Assembly: GCA_002869565.1 (NCBI GenBank)
Contig: PKUJ01000016.1
Span: forward strand, 62,001 to 126,000
Direction: 5' to 3'
DNA from: Arcobacter sp.
Lineage (GTDB): Bacteria; Campylobacterota; Campylobacteria; Campylobacterales; Arcobacteraceae
DNA length: 64,000 nucleotides
Shown: positions 35,899-43,954 of the stretch, piece after piece
Position numbering within the stretch: position 1 is the stretch's first letter
Layout: every line of letters starts with the position of its first letter
Program-made: the position numbers and the translations under genes
Notes under the pieces: generated by a model
Told to the model about the DNA's origin: nothing
What the model saw: the letters and a program-made list of their open reading frames with translations, nothing else
The model's database searches: none

Positions 35899-37401
35899 AT
35901 GAGTAAATTGCCAAAGTTAGGATTTTTATATCTTGATTATGTATTAAGATTTTTTGATCATTCAAATTTCAAGGGATGGCCAAATAAAATAGAAAGTGTA
36001 ACTTATCACTGGAAAAATGATAAAAAAAGATTTATAAAAGAAGTAAAAAATAAAAAAATTGATATTTTAATTGGTAATATTCCAGCAACAGCTTATGATA
36101 CTTTTGTAGAAATATCTAAAGAACTTCCAAATGTAAGGTTTGTTCCATCGCTAGAGACTCAATTTCCTAATAAATCTAAAGAGAATGTTACACTTTTTTG
36201 TAATAAATATAAACTTTCAGCTCCGTATACTAAAATTTACTATGACAAAAAGAAAGGATATGATTATTTAAAAAATAAAGCAAAATATCCTCAGATTATA
36301 AAAAGATCTTATGGTCCATCAAATTATGGGGGATATTATGTTCATAAAGCTGATAATTTTAAAGAAGCAAAAGCTTTATTAGATAAAGAAAAATATAACC
36401 CTATTTATACTCAAGATGCAATCGATTTAAAATTTTCTGGTGATTTAAGAGTTATGTTGATTGGACATAAACCAGTTTGTGCTTTTTGGAGATTTTCAGG
36501 AGAAGGAGAATGGATTACAAATACATCTCAAGGTGGTTCAATGTCATACGAAAATGTTCCTATGAATGCACTTGAACTAGCTGTTGAAGCTTCTAAAGCT
36601 GCAAAAGCAGAATATTGGGCTTGTGATATTGCAATTGATGCAAAAAATGACAAAGCTTATATTTTGGAATGTGCAACTGCATTTGCTGCTTTCCCATATA
36701 TTAGAGATTGGATTTGTCAGTACTTAATGTGGGACTTTTCAAATGGAAAATTCAAAATGCCACATGTACCATTATTTTCATGGGAAGAGTTAGGAAAAAT
36801 TGATTCTTCATTATTAAGAACGATGAGACATATTGGATTTAGTAAATATAAACCATCTTGTGATGGAACTTGGTATATAAATGATAAAGTAGATGAATTT
36901 GATATGGAAAAAGCTGAATTAAGTGATCCAAGTGATGTTCCAGAATCTATTGAACCAAAAGATTTACCAATTTTTAAGGATTTAGAGAAAGATGCTAAGC
37001 ATGATAATTTTAAAATTAGTAAAATTAATTTAAATTCTGCTTCATTAACAGATATTATGACTCTTCACGCTATGGAAGAAGATTTAGCATTAGAGATTCA
37101 TGAGTATCTAGAAGACAATATAGTAACTGATTCTAGTGACTTATTAGAATTAGAATCTATAGATCAACAAATGTTAGAAACATGGAATAATCATCTTGAT
37201 GATATGAGAATTGATATAAATGAAGCGGATGAAAATACTTTAAAGAAAATCAAAGGTATTGGTGCTAAACTTGCAAAAATCATTTTAGATTTTAAAAATA
37301 AAAATAAATACTTTAAAAGTTTAGATGAGCTAAAAGAAATTGATGGTATTGGAAAAAATAAACTAGCTCAATTAAAATCTAGACTAAAAATAGGAGAATA
37401 A
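35899..37401 (+). CDS. ATP-grasp ligase fused to ComEA-like helix-hairpin-helix repeats
   Basis: Residues 1 to about 310 form a second, divergent RimK-like ATP-grasp: KRSYGPSNYGGYYV (Gly loop) near 134, DLRVMLIG near 189, WITNTSQGGSM near 206, and ACDIAID with YILECAT as metal site, where the usual ExN is EC-A. A linker with an acidic patch follows. Residues 374-500 hold two helix-hairpin-helix units (KINLNSASLTDIMTLHAME; INEADENTLKKIKGIG ... IDGIGKNKL) like ComEA, which bind DNA or act as protein docking modules. This fusion is unusual. It is cytoplasmic by sequence. The next gene starts 3 bases after its stop, using a ribosome site inside this gene. Confidence 0.85.
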   Translation: MSKLPKLGFLYLDYVLRFFDHSNFKGWPNKIESVTYHWKNDKKRFIKEVKNKKIDILIGNIPATAYDTFVEISKELPNVRFVPSLETQFPNKSKENVTLFCNKYKLSAPYTKIYYDKKKGYDYLKNKAKYPQIIKRSYGPSNYGGYYVHKADNFKEAKALLDKEKYNPIYTQDAIDLKFSGDLRVMLIGHKPVCAFWRFSGEGEWITNTSQGGSMSYENVPMNALELAVEASKAAKAEYWACDIAIDAKNDKAYILECATAFAAFPYIRDWICQYLMWDFSNGKFKMPHVPLFSWEELGKIDSSLLRTMRHIGFSKYKPSCDGTWYINDKVDEFDMEKAELSDPSDVPESIEPKDLPIFKDLEKDAKHDNFKISKINLNSASLTDIMTLHAMEEDLALEIHEYLEDNIVTDSSDLLELESIDQQMLETWNNHLDDMRIDINEADENTLKKIKGIGAKLAKIILDFKNKNKYFKSLDELKEIDGIGKNKLAQLKSRLKIGE

Positions 37402-37404
37402 CTT

Positions 37405-39993
37405 TTGAAGGAACTATATCGATCGTATGATGAATCAACTGAAATTTTTAAAAAGTTTCAGGAGAAATATCCAAGTAATTTTAAATTAGAATCTATTGGA
37501 GAAACTTGGGAAAAGAGAGATATAAACCTAATAACAATTACAAAAGATATCAGTAGTGCAGATAAAAATCCTGCACTATTTTTTACAGGAACTATTCATG
37601 CTAGGGAATGGGTAGGACATGAATTAGCAATAGAATTTACTACATACATTTTAGAAAATTTGGATACTGATCCAACATTACAATCCTATCTTAAAAATAC
37701 GACTATATACATGGTCCCTTGTGCAAATCCTGATGGATATGAATACTCTAAAAACCATTTCTCTTTTTGGAGAAAAAATAGAAGAGTAAATGCTGATGGT
37801 TCATATGGAGTTGACTTAAATAGAAATTTTCCTATTGGTTATGTAAAATCAACCGCCACGACTTCAAATGTATATGGTGGACCAGAGCCATTTTCTGAGC
37901 CTGAAACAAGAGCTTTAAGAGACTTTGTTGAAGCCCATGAAAACATAACTATCGCACTTGATTACCATTCTCAAGGAAATGTATTTTTTCCAGCACATGA
38001 CTTTAGACATGAAGATACAATTGATACTACAGATATGAATACACTTTGTGCAAATATGGCAGAAGAGATTAGAAAAATATCCGGACGAGAATATGGAATT
38101 CATCAAGGGAAACCACCTACAAAACTGATTTCAGGTAGTGGTAGAGAATTTTATCACTCTATGGGAATTATATCATCTGTGGTTGAAGTAGGTACTAGAA
38201 ATATCTCTGATTATATGGATGATATGAATGAAAATTTAAGAGAACATATACCTGCTTTACTAGCAGCAATTAAAGAGGTTCCAAATTATTCAAAAAACAA
38301 TTCTGTTTCTAGAGTAAATTCTTTTGAAATTACTGAAATTGGTTCCCACCATGTTAATTTAAAGTGGGATTATGAAGTAAATAAAGATGTTTTCTTCGAA
38401 ATTTATAGAAGTGAAAAAGATAAGAGATTTTGTAATGCATCTAATTTAATTGCAAAAACTAAAAGCTTAGAATTTAGTGATATTAATTTATCATCTAATA
38501 GAGATTATTATTACAATATTAGAGTAGTAAATAAAAAAACTTTTGAAAAATCTCCATTCTATCCTCAAATCAAACTTAGAACAGATTGTGATTATGATGA
38601 ATTTAGTCGTACATATTACGCAAACTCTAAAGATACGGGTTATGTTGCTGAAAATTTAAATGATAATAGTAAACATTTTGGTGTTAATTCATTATTTGTT
38701 GGAATAGACGAAAATAAAGGTGTTTCATACGCAATTGTTACTGTTAATGTAAAATCATTAGGTGAAAATGCACTTATAAAAAATGCTTCATTTAATTTAT
38801 ACCCTATTAATAGAGTTTCTACAACTATTGAAAAATTTGGTGAATGGAATGTGGGAATTGTAAATCAAGAAACAATGGGAGACATTACAAATTATGATGA
38901 TGTTGATAATATGGAGATACTACAATATGTAGGAAGACCAACAGAATCACATCAATTGACACAAGGTATTTGGAGAAATTGGAAATTATCAGGGATGGAG
39001 TGTAAAGTACTTCAAGATGTAGCTTCAAAATATGAAAAAATTGTATTTAGAGTGGAAGGACCAAAAGAGTTAATTATTGGACGTACTCGACAAATGATGC
39101 AATGGGATTTAGGTTATGGAAAATTTGGTTCAGGATTACCATTTAGACCAAGACTTGAAATAACATATACAATCAAACCTACAATCACTGAACTCTATCC
39201 AAAAGCTGTGTATACAGTAGGTAACAATGAAGTTAAACCTGATGAAATCACAGCAGGATACGATATAGATGGTAAAAAGATTTATTCTACATTTGAATTT
39301 AATTTGTCTTCCCTACCCCCATATAGTAGTACAATGATTACAAAAGCTTATTTTGAATTGAACTCTACAAAAATCTATATAAAAGATGATATTAGATTCC
39401 ATTTAGAGTTTGTAGATGAGAATATAAACCAAGATTACGAGAGTATTACAAATAGAGAAATTATTCAAAATATTGGTTATGATGTAAGTGCAACCGAACT
39501 TAAAAACAATCAAACACAACATTTCCCTTTTGATAGTTTTTCTGAAATTACATTAAATGAAAAATTAAAAAACAAATCAGATATTGCATTTGTTCTTAAA
39601 CCAACATCATCTAAAAAAGCTAATAAAGATAAAAGTGTATCTTGGGAAGTTAAGAATCAAGCACTATCTCCAAAACTTATTATTGAACATATCCCTAAAA
39701 GAAGATTTCCTTTAGAAAAAGTCAATAATGTAAAACTTTCACAAGAGAATGGCAAGATTAAAATCACTTGGGATAAACCAGATGATCCAGATTTAAGAGG
39801 TGTAAAAGTAATTAAAAATGCTTATAGAAAGCCCTATTCTACCCATGATGGTCAAAAACTTTATGCAGGATTAGATAACTACACATATGATGATTTCGGA
39901 GCAAAAGATATAGATAAATTTTATGCAATTTTTGCATATGATGAAGTGCCAAACTATTCAAAACCTGTAATAATTGAATACAAAGCAAAATAA
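37405..39993 (+). CDS. Large M14 zinc carboxypeptidase with fibronectin-III and DNRLRE-like domains
   Basis: The 862-residue protein has an N-terminal M14 catalytic domain (about 1-280): zinc ligands His65, Glu68 and His188 (HAREWVGHE; DYHSQGN), substrate Arg in LNRNF near 138, and probable catalytic Glu261 (VVEVGTRN). Then come a fibronectin-III-like module (about 305-395), two DNRLRE-like beta domains (about 405-600 and 610-770) and another fibronectin-like module at the end. Such domains are usually extracellular, yet no signal peptide exists; the start is TTG at 37405 with AGGAG 8 bases upstream. It probably removes C-terminal residues from a peptide or protein. It is last in the ligase operon and ends in a strong hairpin. 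Confidence 0.87.
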   Translation: MKELYRSYDESTEIFKKFQEKYPSNFKLESIGETWEKRDINLITITKDISSADKNPALFFTGTIHAREWVGHELAIEFTTYILENLDTDPTLQSYLKNTTIYMVPCANPDGYEYSKNHFSFWRKNRRVNADGSYGVDLNRNFPIGYVKSTATTSNVYGGPEPFSEPETRALRDFVEAHENITIALDYHSQGNVFFPAHDFRHEDTIDTTDMNTLCANMAEEIRKISGREYGIHQGKPPTKLISGSGREFYHSMGIISSVVEVGTRNISDYMDDMNENLREHIPALLAAIKEVPNYSKNNSVSRVNSFEITEIGSHHVNLKWDYEVNKDVFFEIYRSEKDKRFCNASNLIAKTKSLEFSDINLSSNRDYYYNIRVVNKKTFEKSPFYPQIKLRTDCDYDEFSRTYYANSKDTGYVAENLNDNSKHFGVNSLFVGIDENKGVSYAIVTVNVKSLGENALIKNASFNLYPINRVSTTIEKFGEWNVGIVNQETMGDITNYDDVDNMEILQYVGRPTESHQLTQGIWRNWKLSGMECKVLQDVASKYEKIVFRVEGPKELIIGRTRQMMQWDLGYGKFGSGLPFRPRLEITYTIKPTITELYPKAVYTVGNNEVKPDEITAGYDIDGKKIYSTFEFNLSSLPPYSSTMITKAYFELNSTKIYIKDDIRFHLEFVDENINQDYESITNREIIQNIGYDVSATELKNNQTQHFPFDSFSEITLNEKLKNKSDIAFVLKPTSSKKANKDKSVSWEVKNQALSPKLIIEHIPKRRFPLEKVNNVKLSQENGKIKITWDKPDDPDLRGVKVIKNAYRKPYSTHDGQKLYAGLDNYTYDDFGAKDIDKFYAIFAYDEVPNYSKPVIIEYKAK

Positions 39994-40014
39994 GACTTTT
40001 GTCTTATTTTGCTT
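39983..40014 (+). terminator. Terminator of the ATP-grasp/peptidase operon
   Basis: A perfect 14-bp stem (39983-39996 with 40001-40014, AAGCAAAATAAGAC and complement) with loop TTTT begins within the last codons of the M14 gene and is followed by a T-rich tract. Confidence 0.85.
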
Positions 40015-40038
40015 CTTGTATTTTTAAATCACTAAAGA

Positions 40039-40044
40039 TATAAT
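40039..40044 (+). promoter_or_regulatory. Probable -10 box of the carbonic anhydrase gene
   Basis: TATAAT in AAGATATAATAATC lies 31 bases before the ATG at 40076, just after the operon terminator. Confidence 0.5.
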
Positions 40045-40075
40045 AATCTCAAATAAATACTATTAGGATTTTAAT

Positions 40076-40576
40076 ATGATAATGAAATTTAAAGAATTTT
40101 ATCCAAAGATTAGTTCTTCTGCTTGGATAGCTCCAAGTGCAGATGTTATAGGGAATGTTGTTATTGGTGAAAACTCATCTGTATGGTTTCAATGTGTAAT
40201 TCGTTCAGATGTAAATGAAGTGATAATTGGGAAAAATACAAATATCCAAGATTTATCCATGATACACACTGATACAAATACAAAAACAATTTTAGGTAAT
40301 AATGTAACCATTGGGCATAAAGTTATGTTACATGGCTGTACAATTGAAGATAATTGCCTTATAGGAATGAGTGCAACCATTCTTGACAATGCAGTTATAG
40401 GCGAAGGTTCAATTGTAGGTGCAAATTCATTAGTTACTTCAGGAAAAAAATTTCCACCAAGAAGTTTGATTATGGGCAGTCCTGCTAAAGTTGTAAGAGA
40501 ATTAACACAAGAAGATGTTAATGGCCTAATTAGACATGCTGAGCATTATGTAGAGTATAAAAATGATTACTCATAA
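40076..40576 (+). CDS. Gamma-class carbonic anhydrase-like hexapeptide-repeat protein
   Basis: The 166-residue left-handed beta-helix protein has hexapeptide repeats through most of its length (IGNVVIGENSSVWF, IIGKNTNIQD) and metal-binding His residues in SMIHTDT and TIGHKVMLHGC. This fits the gamma carbonic anhydrase/YrdA group, which hydrates CO2 or acts in related zinc chemistry; many members are of unproven activity. The ATG at 40076 has AGGA 7 bases upstream; a second Met two codons later is possible. It is a single gene closed by a bidirectional hairpin. Confidence 0.85.
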   Translation: MIMKFKEFYPKISSSAWIAPSADVIGNVVIGENSSVWFQCVIRSDVNEVIIGKNTNIQDLSMIHTDTNTKTILGNNVTIGHKVMLHGCTIEDNCLIGMSATILDNAVIGEGSIVGANSLVTSGKKFPPRSLIMGSPAKVVRELTQEDVNGLIRHAEHYVEYKNDYS

Positions 40577-40580
40577 AAAG

Positions 40581-40617
40581 ATAAGGTAAAAAGAGTTAAA
40601 ACATCTTTTTACCTTAT
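40581..40617 (+). terminator. Bidirectional terminator, carbonic anhydrase / dUTPase
   Basis: A perfect 14-bp stem ATAAGGTAAAAAGA (40581-40594) with its complement (40604-40617) and a 9-base loop lies between convergent genes. A-rich and T-rich flanks suit both directions. Confidence 0.7.
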
Positions 40618-40624
40618 TAAATAA

Positions 40625-41542
40625 TTATCCTGGATAGTTATCTTTTAATTTTGAATATAATTCAGCAAAACTAACATCTTCCATAGTTTCTAGAATTGAA
40701 ATCATCACGACATTATCTTCATCACCATTCCATACTTTTACATAAGTACCTTCTTTATAACCATGGTCTTGTCTAAATTTATTTAAACAATTTTTACCAA
40801 TGTATAATTTTTGAAGCCATGTAAATGATAATCCAGAAATTTTACAACATCTAAAAAATTGATCAATGAATCTCTCAATACCACTAAATGATGGCATATT
40901 TCCAGTTTCTATTGCTAATGAAATATAAGATAATTTTTCAGATTCAGTAACCATAAGTTTTACATCAATATCTTCAACAGCTTCATAGATACAGTGTGTA
41001 TTTACTAAAGATACAGCTCTTGGAACATTAGTCTCTTGTAAAATATAAGACATTAAAAAGTGCCAAATATCAACTAATTCAACATGAATATTATTCATAT
41101 CAGGTTCAGCATTAATATTTTTCCAATGTTTCCAAGGAGTAGATTCAATAAGTTCAGCAACTTCCATATGAATACATCTAAGCCAATTAATATCTTTACC
41201 AAATTTATTTTGTCCTAATTCCCAGTTTTTACCATTTGTTGAATCATTCAATTCTTTTTGTAATAAAAACATCTCTTCTAGTTTATGAGGGAAAGAAGAT
41301 GCTTCTTCTAGTAATTCAGCTAAAGGAAGACACTCTTCAACTAAAGTATCAAGTGAAATGTTATTAGGTAAATCTTTATCACCTCTTAATAAATGAATAA
41401 TCAATGAAACAATATAGGGAACTTCATCTTTTTCTTCCCATTCTAAAATATCTGATGGAGTAACTCCAATATAATGTACAAAATCCTCAATAGTTAAAAA
41501 ACCAAGTGATTTAATACTTTCTTTTAAATCTTTATATAACAA
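40625..41542 (-). CDS. Dimeric all-alpha dUTPase with extra N-terminal HTH-like domain
   Basis: Residues from about 86 form an all-alpha dUTP diphosphatase of the type known from Campylobacter: NWELGQNKFG, HMEVAELIESTPWKHWK (metal Glu127 and Glu130), VELVDIWHF (Glu155, Asp158) and GKNCLNKFRQDHGYKEG. It hydrolyses dUTP to dUMP, keeping uracil out of DNA and feeding thymidylate synthesis. The first ~85 residues are additional; IGVTPSDILEWEEKDEVPY resembles the recognition part of a phage-repressor-type helix-turn-helix, so the protein may also sense or regulate. The Campylobacter enzyme as I recall it is about 230 residues. Confidence 0.83.
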   Translation of the reverse strand: MLYKDLKESIKSLGFLTIEDFVHYIGVTPSDILEWEEKDEVPYIVSLIIHLLRGDKDLPNNISLDTLVEECLPLAELLEEASSFPHKLEEMFLLQKELNDSTNGKNWELGQNKFGKDINWLRCIHMEVAELIESTPWKHWKNINAEPDMNNIHVELVDIWHFLMSYILQETNVPRAVSLVNTHCIYEAVEDIDVKLMVTESEKLSYISLAIETGNMPSFSGIERFIDQFFRCCKISGLSFTWLQKLYIGKNCLNKFRQDHGYKEGTYVKVWNGDEDNVVMISILETMEDVSFAELYSKLKDNYPG

Positions 41543-41614
41543 ATTAACACTCCTAAAAAAATTACTAAAATTAAAGCATTCATTTTACTCTAAAATCACT
41601 TTATATAAAATCTC

Positions 41615-43111
41615 TTATGAAATTGGAAGCTCAATCTTAAATACTGCACCCTTTGAGGAGTTACTTACAGTAAGTTTTCCCAAGCAATGTTTTTCTATAA
41701 TAGTTTTAGACATATACAAACCTAAACCTGTTCCATTCTTATCTGATTTTGTTGAAAAATAAGGTTCAAATATCCTATGAATAATATTTTCTGGAATTCC
41801 TTGTGCATTATCCTCAATCTCTATAAAAGCAGAATCATCTTTTTTATAGTATTTAATATTTATTTCTTTTAAAAATATATTATTTTCTAACAGAGCATCT
41901 TTAGCATTTTTAAATATATTAATTAAAACTTGTACTAATTCATTTGCATGTACATTAAGTTTCACATCTTCATTTGCATCAATATTTATACTTATTGAAT
42001 CTGTTTTTATCATAAATGAGACGAAATCAAAGGCTTTAGTCAATAGTTCTTTCAAAGAAACAAATTCTTTAGGTTTATCAGGTAAAAAGAAATCTCTAAA
42101 ATCATCAATTGTTTTACTCATATAATCTAACTGTCTACCAATACTATCTACAACATGATTTAAAAGATCGTCTGATATTTCTCCTTCAACCATTTTCGTC
42201 AAAGGAAGTTTTTGTATTAAAATAGATACTGCTTGAAGAGGTTGTCTCCATTGATGGGCAATCATTGATATCATTTCACCCATTGCTGCAGCTTTTGACT
42301 GTTCTATAAGAATATTTTGATGAGATAACAAATTCTTTTTAGATGTGATATTTTCCATTATTGCATCGTAAAAAACTATATTATTATTAGAATCAAAACT
42401 AGGATTTATAACAATGTTAACCCAAAAAAAACTACCGTTCTTTTTTTTATTTTTTAACTCACCTTTCCATTCTTGACCATTTTTTATGGCTGTCCATAAT
42501 TCTTTAAAAACTTTATTGTCTGTATCAGGATGTCTTATTATACTGTGCGATTGGCCTATAAGTTCTTCTTCTTTATATCCCGAAATTTCACAAAATGCAT
42601 CAGATACACTTTGAATAATCCCTTTTGTATCTGTTCTTGAAATAATTACATATTTATCAACAATACCTATAGACTTTGTTAACTCTTTTTTTATGTCATG
42701 AAGAGAGCCTGAATAAAGTTCTAAAACGTCAGCAAAGTTTTGTTCAAATATATAATTTATTTCTTTTTCAATTCTTAAATTAGTGATTTTTAAATCATAA
42801 GAAAATTCAATCATTGCATTTTTGAAACCACTACAAATTATAAAAATTTCGGAGGAAGTTATATTTCTATCTTTTAAATAAAAAAGGAACTCTTCAATTG
42901 TAGGACAAGTTCCAATTACTTCTTTTTCATTTACAATAGCAATATAATAGTCAATTATGCTAATAGCATATTTTTTTACAAAAATATCAGTTTCTATATT
43001 GTGACGTTTTAAAATATTATGTATTTTTTCATCTCTAAGCCAATATCTAATCAAAGAAATTTTATTTTTCGAATATAAACCAATATAATTTTTTAAAAAA
43101 GTATATTTCAT
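41615..43111 (-). CDS. PAS-domain sensor histidine kinase with helical N-terminal domain
   Basis: In this 498-residue cytoplasmic protein, residues 1 to about 140 are a helical domain I cannot name. An Aer-type PAS/PAC (about 150-265; GQSHSIIRHPD, GSFFWVNI), H box MIAHQWRQPL with His286, N box (NIFKNAKDAL), G1 (DNAQGI) and G2 (GTGLGLYMSK) follow. Its start overlaps the stop of the small Cys-rich gene as ATGA, so the two are translationally coupled, which makes that small protein a candidate accessory. No response regulator is adjacent. Confidence 0.87.
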   Translation of the reverse strand: MKYTFLKNYIGLYSKNKISLIRYWLRDEKIHNILKRHNIETDIFVKKYAISIIDYYIAIVNEKEVIGTCPTIEEFLFYLKDRNITSSEIFIICSGFKNAMIEFSYDLKITNLRIEKEINYIFEQNFADVLELYSGSLHDIKKELTKSIGIVDKYVIISRTDTKGIIQSVSDAFCEISGYKEEELIGQSHSIIRHPDTDNKVFKELWTAIKNGQEWKGELKNKKKNGSFFWVNIVINPSFDSNNNIVFYDAIMENITSKKNLLSHQNILIEQSKAAAMGEMISMIAHQWRQPLQAVSILIQKLPLTKMVEGEISDDLLNHVVDSIGRQLDYMSKTIDDFRDFFLPDKPKEFVSLKELLTKAFDFVSFMIKTDSISINIDANEDVKLNVHANELVQVLINIFKNAKDALLENNIFLKEINIKYYKKDDSAFIEIEDNAQGIPENIIHRIFEPYFSTKSDKNGTGLGLYMSKTIIEKHCLGKLTVSNSSKGAVFKIELPIS

Positions 43112-43284
43112 AATTGGCTATTTTTCAATTCAAAAAAAGAACAATCTAATCCACTACTTCTTTTTACAACCACAGAAGGTATAGTTTGAGATTTAAATCC
43201 ATAAGCTTTACATCCATGAGGTTTATATTTTTCCCAAGTGACATAATAAAATTTACATTTTTGACAAACAATTTTTTTATTCAT
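43108..43284 (-). CDS. Small Cys-containing protein coupled to a sensor kinase
   Basis: The 58-residue protein has Cys7 and Cys10 (CQKC), His23 and Cys25 (PHGC) and a later Cys, a pattern suited to one zinc or Fe-S site. WEKYKPHGCKAYGFKS in the middle is a distinct motif. The stop overlaps the kinase start by ATGA, and recR lies 23 bases upstream. No family is recognised, but the clean cysteine spacing and overlap support a real gene. Confidence 0.6.
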   Translation of the reverse strand: MNKKIVCQKCKFYYVTWEKYKPHGCKAYGFKSQTIPSVVVKRSSGLDCSFFELKNSQL

Positions 43285-43307
43285 AAATAATATTTTACCA
43301 AAGTTAT

Positions 43308-43880
43308 TTAAATATTTACTTTACTTTGTATTGCTTTAGCTAAGGATAAGATATCAACATTTTCTAAACTAACTCCAGTTGGCACTCCTTGAGCTATTTT
43401 TGTGAATGTAAGTCTAAAATCTTTTAACTTATCTTCAATAAAAAGTATAAAAGCATCATTTGAAAGAGAAGGTGTAATTGCAAATAAAACATCAGTAGTT
43501 TCATTGTCTTTAATAAAGTGTATTAATCTATCTAAACTTTCAGGGTCTAATTCTTCAATAACAAAATATAATCCATCAAATTGTTTAGATTCTTCTATTA
43601 TGAAAATATCTTTTGCACTTTGAACAATACAAACTTTTGAATGATCTTTACTATCATCTAAACATACTTCACAAATTTCGTGTTCACTCATAGAGCCACA
43701 CTTAATACATTTTTTGATATTTCTTAGAGCATTTTCAATACTATGTGCTATTTTTATGCCACTATAACTATCATTCATTACAATATGATATGCTAGTCTT
43801 AAAGCTGATTTTTTACCTATTGTTGGTAAAGATTCAAATGCATCAACTAAATCATAAAACTTTTCTAAACCTTTTTTCAT
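43308..43880 (-). CDS. recR: Recombination protein RecR
   Basis: The 190-residue protein has an N-terminal helix-hairpin-helix (LPTIGKKSALRLAYHI), a zinc finger with CIKC and CEVC near residues 57-72, and a Toprim domain (VCIVQSAKDIFIIEES; GVPTG). RecR loads RecA onto SSB-coated gaps together with RecO. Length fits the family. It is divergent from dnaJ. Confidence 0.95.
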   Translation of the reverse strand: MKKGLEKFYDLVDAFESLPTIGKKSALRLAYHIVMNDSYSGIKIAHSIENALRNIKKCIKCGSMSEHEICEVCLDDSKDHSKVCIVQSAKDIFIIEESKQFDGLYFVIEELDPESLDRLIHFIKDNETTDVLFAITPSLSNDAFILFIEDKLKDFRLTFTKIAQGVPTGVSLENVDILSLAKAIQSKVNI

Positions 43881-43915
43881 ATGCGGATTATATCTAACCT
43901 TAATGGATATTTAGA

Positions 43916-43921
43916 TAAAAT
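43916..43921 (+). promoter_or_regulatory. Probable -10 box of dnaJ
   Basis: TAAAAT in TTAGATAAAATC lies 33 bases before the TTG start of dnaJ. It is the same form as before argG. Confidence 0.5.
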
Positions 43922-43954
43922 CGCGAAAATTATTTTAAATTAGGAGTTAGTGAT

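Noticed and set aside
33836-39993. Ribosomal precursor peptide gene inside the ATP-grasp operon, as in graspetide clusters
   Set aside because: The gaps are 40, 25 and 3 bases, too small for a precursor; a distant precursor cannot be excluded.
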